A DNA stretch of 35,697 bases from Cyanobacteria bacterium FACHB-63 (lineage in GTDB: Bacteria > Cyanobacteriota > Cyanobacteriia > Leptolyngbyales > Leptolyngbyaceae): contig JACJNX010000097.1 in assembly GCA_014695255.1 (NCBI GenBank), positions 1-35,697 of the forward strand, read 5' to 3'. Below are positions 15,488 through 25,052 of the stretch, in pieces (position 1 is the first letter of the stretch; every line of letters begins with the position of its first letter). Under the pieces are notes generated by a model. The model searched no databases and had not been told where the DNA came from. It saw only the letters and a program-made list of their open reading frames with translations. The translations under genes and the position numbers were made by a program.

Positions 15488-16840
15488 CTATTGCGTCAAA
15501 CTGTGATGAAGCATCTCCCGAAAATATCGCTGATATAGCTGACAACTTACGATCGCTTCATTGCCCGATTGCTGAATCAACCCCATGCTGGTCAACTTGT
15601 GAGCGAGAGTTGATTCTGTGTGAATCGGTTCAGTTGCACTTAAAAGTCTCTCGAACGCCTGGGCTAAGGCAGGCTGTTCCTGAAGCGTGACCCAGTGGCG
15701 CTGTAAATGGTGTTGATAAATGCCCGCCGAAGTGGGCGCAACTTCAAGCAATCGCTCAAGCGTGAACTCTCCTCGGCTGAGGTAGTAGAGAGCAACGTGG
15801 ATCAGGGCAGGATGTCCACCGACCAGTTTCATGAGTTGATTGGCTGCATCACGATTGTCCCAGTCGAGATCATAGCGTTGCGCGAGTTGTTGAACTTGCT
15901 CCAAACTGAAGCTAGGTAACTGGACAGCAAGCCCGACGTTAAAGGGAGACTGATTTAGTTGCAGCGGCACATACACCTCGGTTGAATGCGCCATGATCAG
16001 ACGGAAATTCTGCCAGACGGGAAGCCGTTTGGCTTCTTCATACCAAGAGCGCAACAAAGGTAAAACATCTTGGGCAACCGTTGGATGTTCAAAAATACGG
16101 TTCACTTCATCCAAGGCTAAAACAAGAGGGGCATTCAGTTGTGACAATAGATAATTGCGAAAATAGAGTGTGCAGCTTACTTTGCTGCCAATGTCATCAT
16201 CCCAATACTCATCGAGTTTCGGTTCTACCTGTAATTGTCGGGACACACTAACACAGAGCCAACGCAAAAAACGATTCAGGTCATTGCAGATGGCGTAATC
16301 GATCTGCCCTAAACAAAGGTAAACCGTGTGATATTCCAATTGATCAAGCTGGTGCAACGTCTGTAAGAGCAAAGAAGTCTTTCCCATGTCTTTGGGGGCT
16401 TTCACTCGTACAAGTGCTCCGGGTTTTTGAAGTTCTTCAAAGACTTGGGTTTCGATCGGCGGACGAGCGATGTAAAAGGGAGAATTGACCGCGATCGAGC
16501 CACTGGGAAAGGAGGGCAACGCTGAGGAGACCGCCGGAAGCGGGTATGATTCGGACGAACTTGGTTCTGAGGTGGACTGAGCCGCAAAGGGTTCTAGAAT
16601 AGTGCGACAGTTTTTCTTCGTGAGACGTTGACCTGCCACTTGAGAGAGCCGGTGTAGCAATTCTGGCGCAACTACATTGGTCAAATACCCAGGACTATAC
16701 CCAATTTCATCGGCAATTTGGCTATAGGTTTGATACTGCCAAATTCCTTGTAAAAGCAGCGTTTCTGTAGAATTTAATGGACGATTGTTACGAGAAACTA
16801 GTTCACGATTAAGAATCTCAAAAAGATTATCTAGCTTCAT
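15488..16840 (-). CDS. AAA-like ATPase with N-terminal HTH (vWA-MoxR-associated type)
   Basis: 450 residues from ATG 16840 (MKLDNLFEILNRELVSRNNR). Residues about 1-90 are a helix-turn-helix found in cyanobacterial vWA/MoxR-associated proteins (QYQTYSQIADEIGYSPGYLT). Residues about 145-430 are the AAA_35-type STAND-like ATPase: a nucleotide loop VKAPKDMGKTSLLLQTL, Walker B LVLALDEVNRIF, and the family patterns SPFNVGLAVQLPSFSLEQV and LVGGHPALIHVALYYLSRG. These proteins are thought to be signalling or conflict-system switches. It diverges from the AAA/CHASE2 gene over 213 bases. I moved the start 18 codons in from the longest frame because the shorter form begins at the conserved domain. Confidence 0.85.
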   Translation of the reverse strand: MKLDNLFEILNRELVSRNNRPLNSTETLLLQGIWQYQTYSQIADEIGYSPGYLTNVVAPELLHRLSQVAGQRLTKKNCRTILEPFAAQSTSEPSSSESYPLPAVSSALPSFPSGSIAVNSPFYIARPPIETQVFEELQKPGALVRVKAPKDMGKTSLLLQTLHQLDQLEYHTVYLCLGQIDYAICNDLNRFLRWLCVSVSRQLQVEPKLDEYWDDDIGSKVSCTLYFRNYLLSQLNAPLVLALDEVNRIFEHPTVAQDVLPLLRSWYEEAKRLPVWQNFRLIMAHSTEVYVPLQLNQSPFNVGLAVQLPSFSLEQVQQLAQRYDLDWDNRDAANQLMKLVGGHPALIHVALYYLSRGEFTLERLLEVAPTSAGIYQHHLQRHWVTLQEQPALAQAFERLLSATEPIHTESTLAHKLTSMGLIQQSGNEAIVSCQLYQRYFREMLHHSLTQ

Positions 16841-16952
16841 AGAACACCGTCCCTGTTTAGTAGATGAATGGGTTTGAACCAGCGATGACCACAACTTATC
16901 TCGCCTAAACTTCGCAATTCCATGACAATGAAAAGCAATCTATGGATTTTTC

Positions 16953-16972
16953 ATGAGATTTTTTATGAGATT
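16953..16972. promoter_or_regulatory. Tandem ATGAGATT operator-like repeat, copy 1
   Basis: ATGAGATT occurs at 16953-16960 and again at 16965-16972, spaced 12 bases start to start. It lies 82 bases upstream of the AAA/CHASE2 start and in the shared divergent promoter region. The same double motif occurs before the DUF928 gene at 19737-19756. One-helical-turn spacing suits a dimeric response regulator. The role is inferred. Confidence 0.5.
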
Positions 16973-17053
16973 CCTAGATTCAATTATCAAGCATAAAGGA
17001 TTAAATGAGAAAAGGGTTCCTAACAGCGTGAAGAACAAAGATATCTATGGAAT

Positions 17054-19729
17054 ATGAATCACTATCAAGTCGGGGGTAGCCTCCGTTGCGATGATCCGAA
17101 CTATGTGCAACGACAGGCAGATATGGACCTCTATCACGCTTTGAGTACGGGTCGGTTTTGCTACATCTTCAATGCTCGACAAATGGGCAAATCTAGCTTG
17201 ATGGTGCGTGTCTTTCATCAACTTCAGGATCTAGGAGTTGCGTGTGCTGCGATCGATCTCTCACGCATTGGGAGTCAGAACGTCACGATAGAGCAGTGGT
17301 ACAAGGGATTGGCGGTTGAACTTTGGCAAGCGTTTGATTTGGTGCAGTCGGTCAATTTGAAAACCTGGTGGCAGGAGCGGCAGGATCTTTCTCCGGTGCA
17401 ACGATTAGCACAATGGATTGAAACCCTCCTCGTTGAAGTTAAGACTCCGGATCGATCGCGTCCCAATCTAGTGATTTTTCTCGATGAGGTTGATAGTGTG
17501 TGTAGTTTAGAATTTCCCATTCAAGATTTCTTTGCCCTGATTCGTGCTTGCCATAACCGCCGCAGTCTTCAACCGGAGTATCAGCGGCTCACGTTCGCTT
17601 TGTTGGGGGTGGCAAGACCTTCAGATTTAATGACAGATCCCCAGCGAACGCCGTTTAATGTTGGTCAAGCGATCGCGCTCGATGGCTTTCAGTTGTCCGA
17701 AGCTCAACCGTTAGCGCGGGGCTTAACCGATGCGGTCAACGATCCTCAACTGGCGCTTCAAGAAATTCTCAAGTGGACAGGTGGACAGCCTTTTCTAACA
17801 CAAAGATTGTGTCGGTTTGTCGTAGAATCGCGCTCCACTTCAGAAGCGGACGATCGCAAGCATATCGCTGAAGTTGTGCAGCAGTGCATCCTTGAATCTT
17901 GGGAATTCCAAGACGAGCCAGAGCATTTGAGAACTATTCGCGATCGCGTGTTGAGCAACCCGGAGCGATCGATTCGGCTACTCGGACTGTATCAGCAAGT
18001 GCTAGCTTCAGCAGTCCCCTTTGATGGCAGCGACGAGCAAATTGAACTCTTGTTATCTGGGCTAGTGTCAAATCAGCGCGGGCAACTCGTTGTCAAAAAT
18101 CCGATTTATCGAGCCATTTTTCATCCAGACTGGGTGCGTCAACAGCTTGCCCAGCTTCGTCCTTATGCAACGCTCTGTGCCGCCTGGTTTGCGAGTGGAA
18201 AGCAAGATACCGCTTGTTTATTACGGGGGCAATCGTTGCAAGATGCGCTCGCGTGGGCATTGGGAAAAAGTCTTGCGGATCAGGACTATCAGTTTTTAGG
18301 AGCCAGTCAGGAGCTTGCCAAATGGGAAGCCCAACTTGCATTAGAAGCCGTTGAACAGGCAAATCACATTCTGGCAGAAGCAAGACAGCAAGCGAATCAG
18401 GAGATTCCTCATCGGCGGATTCGCTTTCGCTGGATTCCTAAAGTCGCGATCGCCGTGACAGCGCCTGTTCTGCTGCTCCGAGTCCTGGGATTTCTGCAAG
18501 GCTGGGAATTGAATCTGTTCGATCAGTTTATTCGGTGGCGACCTGTAGAACCACGCGATCAACGAATTGCGATCGTCACAATCGAAGAGTCCGATCTAAA
18601 GCAATTTGGCTATCCGATTCCTGATCGTGTTCTAGCCCAGACCATTAACGCGATTAAAGCACAGAAACCCCGAGCGATCGGATTAGATAACTATCGAGAT
18701 TTACCTGTAGAGCCAGGACATCCAGATCTCGTGCAAGTCTTTCAATCCACACCGAATCTATTTGGAATTGAGAAGGTTGTAGGCAGTCGAGTCGCAGCGC
18801 CTTCTACGTTGCGCCAATTGCAGCAGGTTGGTTTTTCCGATCAGGTTGAGGATAGTGATGCAACGGTACGCCGAGCCTTGTTGTCGATTTTTTCAGAGAA
18901 TAAGGTTCAGTACAGTTTAGCGACCCAACTCGCACTCCGCTATCTGGCATCTGACCATATTAAGCCTGAGTCATTAGATTCAGAAGGACAACGCTTACGA
19001 CTGGGTAAAGTGACCTTCGATCGACTAGAACACAACGCTGGCGGCTATGTCGGCGCGGAAACTGGGGGGTATCAAATTCTTCTAAACTATCGCGGAACAC
19101 AAGCAAATTTTGATACGTTCTCTTTGCAACAAGTTCTAAAGCGTCAAATTCCATCAGACAGTTTGCGCGACCGCGCCGTCCTAATTGGAACGACCGCAGA
19201 AAGCGTTAGAGATGTCTTTCAAACGCCCTACAGCGATCGTTGGTTCGGTGCCTCTCAGCCAATGCCCGGAATTGTTTTACATGCCAACATTGTTAGCCAG
19301 CTTTTAAGTGCTGCTCTAGAGGGACGACCCCTGATTCGTCCTTGGTCTAAACCCCTAGAAGGCTTGTGGATTCTAGTTTGGACAGGAATTGGAGCTTTGA
19401 TTAGCTGGCAGTTCAAATCTCCGACCCGTCTGATTAGTGGTGCAGTATTAGCAAGTAGTGGACTTGTGGGAGGAGGCTATGGGGCGTTTTTGTTGGGATG
19501 GTGGCTGCCTGTTGCGCCTGCGCTGCTGGGACTATGGGGAGGTGCGATCGCGCTATGGCTTGTCACGAATAAACAACTGGATCACCTACGATTTCAGCAG
19601 ACTTTGACATTACTTCTGCGAGCCAGACAGGACTACCCAACGGCTGGACGCATTGCGATCGAGTATTTAAAGCAATCGGAAACGAAGGAAAATCAGGCAG
19701 CGATCGACCAACAATTAAAAGAGCAATAG
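17054..19729 (+). CDS. AAA-like domain/CHASE2 membrane sensor protein
   Basis: 891 residues. Residues 5-350 form the AAA_35-type ATPase: YVQRQADMDLYHALSTGRFC, nucleotide loop NARQMGKSSLM (42-50), Walker B NLVIFLDEVDSV, then TPFNVGQAIALDGF and WTGGQPFLTQRLC. After a helical linker a membrane segment (IAVTAPVLLLRVLGF, about 450-470) leads to an extracytoplasmic CHASE2 sensor domain (about 480-740, starting ELNLFDQFIRWRP). It ends with two or three more membrane helices (GLWILVWTGIGALISW; APALLGLWGGAIALWLV) and a short cytoplasmic tail. CHASE2 binds an unknown periplasmic signal; here it is wired to a cytoplasmic ATPase rather than a kinase. Its neighbours are the HTH-AAA protein (divergent) and DUF928. 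Confidence 0.9.
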   Translation: MNHYQVGGSLRCDDPNYVQRQADMDLYHALSTGRFCYIFNARQMGKSSLMVRVFHQLQDLGVACAAIDLSRIGSQNVTIEQWYKGLAVELWQAFDLVQSVNLKTWWQERQDLSPVQRLAQWIETLLVEVKTPDRSRPNLVIFLDEVDSVCSLEFPIQDFFALIRACHNRRSLQPEYQRLTFALLGVARPSDLMTDPQRTPFNVGQAIALDGFQLSEAQPLARGLTDAVNDPQLALQEILKWTGGQPFLTQRLCRFVVESRSTSEADDRKHIAEVVQQCILESWEFQDEPEHLRTIRDRVLSNPERSIRLLGLYQQVLASAVPFDGSDEQIELLLSGLVSNQRGQLVVKNPIYRAIFHPDWVRQQLAQLRPYATLCAAWFASGKQDTACLLRGQSLQDALAWALGKSLADQDYQFLGASQELAKWEAQLALEAVEQANHILAEARQQANQEIPHRRIRFRWIPKVAIAVTAPVLLLRVLGFLQGWELNLFDQFIRWRPVEPRDQRIAIVTIEESDLKQFGYPIPDRVLAQTINAIKAQKPRAIGLDNYRDLPVEPGHPDLVQVFQSTPNLFGIEKVVGSRVAAPSTLRQLQQVGFSDQVEDSDATVRRALLSIFSENKVQYSLATQLALRYLASDHIKPESLDSEGQRLRLGKVTFDRLEHNAGGYVGAETGGYQILLNYRGTQANFDTFSLQQVLKRQIPSDSLRDRAVLIGTTAESVRDVFQTPYSDRWFGASQPMPGIVLHANIVSQLLSAALEGRPLIRPWSKPLEGLWILVWTGIGALISWQFKSPTRLISGAVLASSGLVGGGYGAFLLGWWLPVAPALLGLWGGAIALWLVTNKQLDHLRFQQTLTLLLRARQDYPTAGRIAIEYLKQSETKENQAAIDQQLKEQ

Positions 19730-19736
19730 TTCTTAT

Positions 19737-19756
19737 ATGAGATTTTGTATGAGGTT
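19737..19756. promoter_or_regulatory. Tandem ATGAGATT operator-like repeat, copy 2
   Basis: ATGAGATT at 19737-19744 and ATGAGGTT at 19749-19756, again 12 bases apart. It lies just after the CHASE2 gene stop and about 170 bases before the DUF928 start. It matches copy 1 at 16953-16972. Confidence 0.5.
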
Positions 19757-19924
19757 TACGGATTTTAGTCTTGCCAACTTAATTTTAGGATTGTTGGTAT
19801 AGCAATTCCAGTTCAATTGTAAGAGTGGGAGAGGCTAGAAGCCTCTTCGGGCAGGATGCCCAATCCACAAATTAATTCAGATTGCTATATCTTGAGAAGT
19901 AGCTTACCGATTAGGAGAAGCGCA

Positions 19925-20701
19925 ATGAGTTTCCAAGCATTGTTAACCCTCATAGTTACATGGCTCTTATTAACAGGAATTGAATCTGGATCAGCGCGAC
20001 CTGCGGTTCAGGAAATTGCTCAATCTTCAAATCAGCCGTTAGAGCGTTCCAACAGTCTGAATGCCCCAATTCTCTTTAGCCCACCGCCACAGGATGGAGC
20101 ACCTAGCACGACCAGAGGAGCAGGTTCACGGGACGATCGACGGTGCTCCCAAGATAGTTCACTCTCTACAAGCCAAACGGCTGAACAGTCATCCCTCACT
20201 GCCCTTGTTCCCAGTGATCATTACGGCTTAACCTGGTCAGCGCGTCCCACGTTTTGGGTGTATGTGCCACAAACTTCTGCTCGTCAAATTGTTCTTAGCG
20301 TTAAGCAGGGCAATCAACACCATTCTCAACGCTTTATTCCGATTACCGGACAACCCGGCGTAATCGGCATCCAAGCGGCTGAGAATTCGTCACCTCTAGA
20401 AGTTGGGAAAACCTATCAGTGGGCGATCGTGCTGGTGTGTGGCGATCGACCTAGCCCCAATGATCCGGTCGTATCTGCTTGGGTGCGTCGGGCGCAACCC
20501 ACTGAACCACTCAGTTCACAAACTACTTTGCAGCAAGCGGCGCGCTATGGCAAACAAGGAATTTGGTATGATGCCCTAACAACTCTTGCGGAAGCTAAAC
20601 GATCGCAACCAAACAATGCAGATCTAGACAAAACTTGGACAAGGTTTCTGACGCAACCTTCTGTAGGATTGGGAGCGATCGCCACAGAGCCGTTACGGTA
20701 G
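19925..20701 (+). CDS. DUF928 protein, secreted
   Basis: 258 residues from ATG 19925, chosen because AGGAGAAG lies just upstream and a signal peptide follows (MSFQALLTLIVTWLLLTGIE). A Ser/Thr/Pro-rich low-complexity stretch runs to about residue 95. The DUF928 core then reads PSDHYGLTWSARPTFWVYVP, LSVKQGNQ, GVIGIQ, PLEVGKTYQWAIVLVCG and PVVSAWVRR. A C-terminal helical region with TPR-like spacing (AARYGKQGIWYDALTTLAEA) ends the protein. DUF928 is almost confined to cyanobacteria and habitually neighbours CHASE2 and haemagglutinin-type proteins, as here; its molecular role is not known to me. Confidence 0.88.
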   Translation: MSFQALLTLIVTWLLLTGIESGSARPAVQEIAQSSNQPLERSNSLNAPILFSPPPQDGAPSTTRGAGSRDDRRCSQDSSLSTSQTAEQSSLTALVPSDHYGLTWSARPTFWVYVPQTSARQIVLSVKQGNQHHSQRFIPITGQPGVIGIQAAENSSPLEVGKTYQWAIVLVCGDRPSPNDPVVSAWVRRAQPTEPLSSQTTLQQAARYGKQGIWYDALTTLAEAKRSQPNNADLDKTWTRFLTQPSVGLGAIATEPLR

Positions 20702-20875
20702 CCTTGAGGAAAATCATTGCATCACTCTCATGGAGTAGATTGGTTCTCAGTTCTCGTAGGCAACTCCTGCGCCACGTTCTGCTGCTATCGCCAAAATCGT
20801 GCAGTTGAAACTACACTGAGTGAACTTGCTGTACCATAACATACGAACCGCACCAATCATCATTGAAGCGATTGA

Positions 20876-21700
20876 ATGACTATTGTAACCTCATCTAAAT
20901 CTTCCCTTAACTGGATTGTTCTTCTTTATGTGCTAGCCATTCATATTGGCGCACTCTTTGTTCTGCTTCCCGGCAATTTTCGCTGGAGTGCAGTCGGTTT
21001 GATGCTGTTTCTATACTGGATTACGGGTGGATTAGGCATCACGCTAGGCTGGCATCGTCTAGTGACGCACCGCAGCTTTCAAACTCCCAAATGGCTCGAA
21101 TATTTCTTTGTGTTTTGCGGTACCTTGTCCCTCCAAGGTAGCCCGATCGAATGGATTGGGCTGCATCGCAATCACCATGCTCATTCGGATCAAGAGCCTG
21201 ATCAGCACGATTCAGGTAAAGGCTTTTGGTGGAGCCATATGCTATGGATGTTCTACGATATTCCTGCTAAAGCTGAAGTTTCTCGCCTGACCAAAGACAT
21301 CTCTAACGATCGCGTTTATCAATTTTTCGATAAATACTTTTTTCACATCCAAGTTGCGTTTGCCGTCTTGCTTTATCTGATGGGTGGATGGTCGTTTGTC
21401 GTCTGGGGCGTGTTTTTTCGTCTCGTATTTGTCTATCACTGCACCTGGTTTGTCAACAGTGCTACGCACAAGTTTGGCTACCGCACTTATGACACCGACG
21501 ATCGATCAACCAACTGCTGGTGGGTTGCGCTTTTAACCTACGGAGAAGGTTGGCACAATAATCATCATGCCTATCAATATTCCGCCCGCCACGGCATGAA
21601 ATGGTGGGAGTTTGATATGACTTGGATGACGATTCGATTCTTGCAAGCGATCAGACTAGCGCGAAAAGTCAAGCTCGTCAGCAACACCGCAGGCGAATAA
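20876..21700 (+). CDS. desC: Acyl-lipid/acyl-CoA delta-9-type fatty acid desaturase
   Basis: 274 residues. It is a membrane diiron desaturase that introduces the first double bond into fatty acyl chains, using ferredoxin-derived electrons in cyanobacteria. The three histidine boxes are intact: HRLVTH, HRNHHAHSD and HNNHHAY. Two pairs of hydrophobic segments (about residues 12-55 and 155-185) enclose the first and second halves in the usual layout. Length and box sequences match the cyanobacterial DesC/Ole1-like group; another delta-9 regiotype cannot be excluded. No strong ribosome-binding site is seen before ATG 20876. It converges on the haemagglutinin gene with only 23 bases between stops. 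Confidence 0.9.
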   Translation: MTIVTSSKSSLNWIVLLYVLAIHIGALFVLLPGNFRWSAVGLMLFLYWITGGLGITLGWHRLVTHRSFQTPKWLEYFFVFCGTLSLQGSPIEWIGLHRNHHAHSDQEPDQHDSGKGFWWSHMLWMFYDIPAKAEVSRLTKDISNDRVYQFFDKYFFHIQVAFAVLLYLMGGWSFVVWGVFFRLVFVYHCTWFVNSATHKFGYRTYDTDDRSTNCWWVALLTYGEGWHNNHHAYQYSARHGMKWWEFDMTWMTIRFLQAIRLARKVKLVSNTAGE

Positions 21701-21723
21701 ACCATTCCGCCTTTTGAATTCAC

Positions 21724-24012
21724 TCATTTTGATGGCGCTGAACAGAGAACAGGGCGGAAAGCTTGAGTCATGCTGCTTGGATAGGTAGCAACCAGACTAA
21801 TGCTCCCGTCCTGATTTCTGATCCATCCTTGCGCCTCGATGATTTCTTTGGAAGCTTGGGGAGCGATCGCAGGAACCGATTGAGGGTTCAGCGCTGAGGA
21901 TTGTCCTCGATCGTCCAACCAAACTCTCTCACCCATCAACGGTTGTCGCGGATCGTCAGGTAATCCGCCGCGCCCCGTGATTGCAAACGAATTGCCTTCA
22001 TCTGCTGGACAAGTGCTGGCAATTAAGCTGCTGGTGTCTTGTAGGTCGGTTGGCAAAGTTACTAACCCTCGACTTGGATCAACATCAGGAGTGTTCAGGG
22101 TAATCGTGCCGCTGATGCCAAACTCAGAACTCGCAGTAATGTCACTCAACGGGGTTTCTTGAAAGCGCGGCTCAATGCCAAAAATGCCTTGAGTCGTAAT
22201 GCGAACGTTGCCCCCGCGTCCTAAGAATGCATTGGCGGTAATATTACTGTTCTCTCTAGGAACAGCAACAATAAGCTTTCCATCAATGGTAATGTTGCCG
22301 CCATTCCCCCCTGCCTGAGCCGTTCCAGCCGTAGTGGAAATCGAGCTACCCCGCCGCAACAGCAACACATCCTGGACTCGCAATGTGACGTTGCCCCCCT
22401 GACTTGTTGTAGTTGTAGCATTGAGTATTGATTGATTGTTCAAAACAGTTGATTGTGCCCGTACTGTAATATTGCCTGCATTTCCTACTCCTATACTTCT
22501 TGTATTGATTTCACTACTATCCTGAACCAACAGCTTATTCGTATTAATCGTTAGATTCCCTGCGTTTCCTGAACCTTGAGTGATTGTGTATAGGAATCCT
22601 CGGTTGCTTAATTCTACAGATCCAGAAGCATTAATGGTCAGATTCCCCCCTTGTCCTGATGCTGGAATAAACTGCTGTCCATTTTCATCACTGATGCTCA
22701 AGGATTCTGTCGATAAAGTAGCATTCCGAACGATCAGGCTTGTCGTGTTGATGGTTAGCTTTCCCGCATCCCCACCACCAGCCGTAAAACTGCCCAAGCC
22801 AGTGATAATTAGGAAATCAAGACTAGGCAAACCCTTTAATTCTACAGACTCAGAAGCATTGACGGTCAACTGCCCTGCTGAACCGTTGTCCAGTGTTGAA
22901 GATAAAACTTGCGCTCCATCTCGAACGATCAGTTTCCGAGTGTCGATCGTTAAGTCTCCAGCCTTTCCATCCCCGGAAGTCAGAGTTGACAAATTACCAG
23001 GCGGTGAAAATCCGATTAGCTCCACGGACTCAGAAGCGTTGACGATTAAGTCGCCTCCGGGTTTAGCTCCCTGAGTAAAAGCTGCGATTTTAGACCCGTC
23101 ATTGACTAACACTCGCTTGCCCCAAATCTGGATCGAGCCACCTCCCTCACCGCTTGTATCAACTGTTGCACCGTTGGTTAAAATAATATCAGCGCGATCG
23201 AGTATCGCAGGAAATTCCAAGCGCAAATCATTGTTATCCAAGCTCAGACCGACTTTGCCTGTACCTGCGACTGCTCCTAACTCTACCCGACCTCCAGCCG
23301 TATTTACACCGCCTCCTACTAAGTTTACCTCGCCGCCCAACACGAGCAAGCTTTCACCATCTGGTACTTGAAGCCCTTGTCTATTTGGATCTAATGAGGA
23401 GTTATTTGAATCTAATGGGGCAGTTGAGCGATTAACGATCGGTGCAGGAGCAATTTGATTAAACAAAAAAGCAGACGGATTCACTGTTAGTAAAGGCGGA
23501 GCACCAGGAGTAGAGCTACTAAAGAAGCCTTGAGTTCCAAACTGAATTGCATTCGCGGTAGTTGCGACAAATGAGCCTCTTACATCTAAGCGAGCATTGG
23601 CTCCAAAAATAATGCCATTTGGATTGAGCAGAAATAGGTTAGCACTACCGCCCGATACTCCCAATGTTCCTTCGAGATTGGAGGGATTTCTGCCTGTTAC
23701 TCGACTGATAATGTTCTGAATGCCGATCGGGCTTTGAAAATAGAGGCTTTGTCCTTCAGCAATGTTGAAGTCTCGAAAGCTATGAAACAAATTAATCCCG
23801 CGAATTGCTCCACCCTCCACTTGCTGTCGAAGAGAACCATTATTTGTGCTTGAGTTCACGATCGACTGCTCAATTTCTAATGTACCGTCAGGGGTTACTT
23901 GAGCAAGGATGGGATTGCCAAAGACAGAAGTCGCACCGTAGAGCGCTACAGAACTTAGTAGCCTTAGAGACCAGGGTTCTAAATGCCATTTGCTGACATT
24001 TTTTCGATACAT
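21724..24012 (-). CDS. Two-partner-secretion exoprotein (filamentous haemagglutinin N-terminal domain)
   Basis: 762 residues from ATG 24012 (MYRKNVSKWHLEPWSLRLLS), with a signal peptide ending near PILAQ. Residues about 25-280 are the TPS secretion domain: GTLEIEQSIVN, GAIRGINLFHSFRDFNIAEG, ISRVTGRNPSNLEGTLGVSG and LFLLNPNGIIFGANARLDV. The remainder is a right-handed beta-helix of repeats such as AGNLTINTNKLLVQDSSEIN and AGQLTVNASESVELKG. Such proteins cross the outer membrane through a TpsB/FhaC porin, which is not in this window. The C-terminus (CPADEGNSFAITGRGGLPDD) is the usual cyanobacterial cap. A role in adhesion or surface structure is inferred from the family. Confidence 0.9.
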   Translation of the reverse strand: MYRKNVSKWHLEPWSLRLLSSVALYGATSVFGNPILAQVTPDGTLEIEQSIVNSSTNNGSLRQQVEGGAIRGINLFHSFRDFNIAEGQSLYFQSPIGIQNIISRVTGRNPSNLEGTLGVSGGSANLFLLNPNGIIFGANARLDVRGSFVATTANAIQFGTQGFFSSSTPGAPPLLTVNPSAFLFNQIAPAPIVNRSTAPLDSNNSSLDPNRQGLQVPDGESLLVLGGEVNLVGGGVNTAGGRVELGAVAGTGKVGLSLDNNDLRLEFPAILDRADIILTNGATVDTSGEGGGSIQIWGKRVLVNDGSKIAAFTQGAKPGGDLIVNASESVELIGFSPPGNLSTLTSGDGKAGDLTIDTRKLIVRDGAQVLSSTLDNGSAGQLTVNASESVELKGLPSLDFLIITGLGSFTAGGGDAGKLTINTTSLIVRNATLSTESLSISDENGQQFIPASGQGGNLTINASGSVELSNRGFLYTITQGSGNAGNLTINTNKLLVQDSSEINTRSIGVGNAGNITVRAQSTVLNNQSILNATTTTSQGGNVTLRVQDVLLLRRGSSISTTAGTAQAGGNGGNITIDGKLIVAVPRENSNITANAFLGRGGNVRITTQGIFGIEPRFQETPLSDITASSEFGISGTITLNTPDVDPSRGLVTLPTDLQDTSSLIASTCPADEGNSFAITGRGGLPDDPRQPLMGERVWLDDRGQSSALNPQSVPAIAPQASKEIIEAQGWIRNQDGSISLVATYPSSMTQAFRPVLCSAPSK

Positions 24013-24102
24013 AGGACAAACCCACTCAAGATAGCATTCCAACCAGGATCCTTAGAATAGGAATTAAGTAAATTGTGATCAAAGCAGCGACAACCTTTCG
24101 CG

Positions 24103-24606
24103 TTATGGATTAGAACACTGAAGAATATTTTCTTGAGATGTATCGCTGCTCCATTCGCAAACCACGGGTTGTTGAGAAATCACGGTATCGGGGTCAAGGA
24201 GGAAGTGAACTTCATAGCTCTCATCGGATGGTGGAATGGATTGACCTAAAGGTGGCATAATCAGGTTTAGTTTTGATGCAACATCTTCGCAGAACTGCTG
24301 TGTTTTCTCAGGATCTAGTCCCAGTCCTAGAGGGTCATCGCTACCGATTGTAGATTGGTTACAGATTCTGGGTCTCCAACAGGGGCACGTCCGATCCCAA
24401 TAAGTACACAAGATGGAATTTTCGCTCGGACAAGTCACAGAGGGCATTTGGCTTATGTCCGTTAGCAACTGATCCATATTCACTAGACGAAGTTCTAAAC
24501 CTTCTGTTATCTGGTAATGCTGAAGGATATTCAACAAATCAGGTAGGATCTCACTCAGTGCTGACCTGATCGCACTGCTCAACTGTTGTGCTTGGTCAGA
24601 ATTCAT
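24103..24606 (-). CDS. Hypothetical Cys-containing protein
   Basis: 167 residues from ATG 24606, preceded by AGGAGAAG-type purines. The N-terminal half is helical (QLSSAIRSALSEILPDLLNI). A central cluster contains six cysteines within about 30 residues (VTCPSENSILCTYWDRTCPCWRPRIC, written in parts: CPSENSILC, DRTCPCWRPRIC), which could bind a metal. The C-terminal part is mixed. No signal peptide. I do not recognise a family. About 295 bases upstream lies a diverged copy of the promoter/leader element that also precedes the caspase-like and PfpI-type genes, so it may share their regulation. Confidence 0.55.
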   Translation of the reverse strand: MNSDQAQQLSSAIRSALSEILPDLLNILQHYQITEGLELRLVNMDQLLTDISQMPSVTCPSENSILCTYWDRTCPCWRPRICNQSTIGSDDPLGLGLDPEKTQQFCEDVASKLNLIMPPLGQSIPPSDESYEVHFLLDPDTVISQQPVVCEWSSDTSQENILQCSNP

Positions 24607-24901
24607 ACTCTTCTCCTGTGATGTAGATGCCTGTGATGATAAAGTTGCATTCAGAGAGCTTTTACAGGGCTGACTTTGGAGGGGGAAGCGATGAGAAGCC
24701 TCGCTAGCAGAATATCACTATACTCCTGCGATCGCAACACTACTCTCTTGAGCGAATCGACTCCTACGTCAATGCCATTGAACTTCCCTATGTGCAAGTG
24801 ATAAGAAAATCAATTGCGTAGTTAACGAGGTGATGCTCAGAGTGTTCATCACCGTGTTTCAATCTGAACTATCTTTATCATAGGGATTTAATGCAAAAGG
24901 T

Positions 24902-24989
24902 ACATCTACAGAACGTCTCGACCTATCCTAAACAAAGGTTAACCATTTCAACTGACATTTGGCACTTGTTGAGTATATCAACTTAAGAC
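24902..24989 (-). promoter_or_regulatory. Shared promoter/leader element, diverged copy C (inverted)
   Basis: Read on the minus strand: CTTAAGT, then ATACTCA, about 47 bases, then GTCGAGACGTTCT and AGATGT. The same blocks with nearly the same spacing occur at 32018-32103 and 35332-35416. ATACTCA overlaps a -10-like TATACT. It points towards the gene starting at 24606. The rest of 24607-25052 shows no gene. Confidence 0.6.
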
Positions 24990-25052
24990 GATCGTTTTAA
25001 GTACCTGGTCATAGCTGCTCGCGATCGAGGTCTGATGCAAACGATCGCTCAT

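Noticed and set aside
22580-23074. 164-residue plus-strand open frame inside the haemagglutinin gene
   Set aside because: It is antisense to the repetitive beta-helix region, whose codon pattern keeps the opposite strand open. No independent support.
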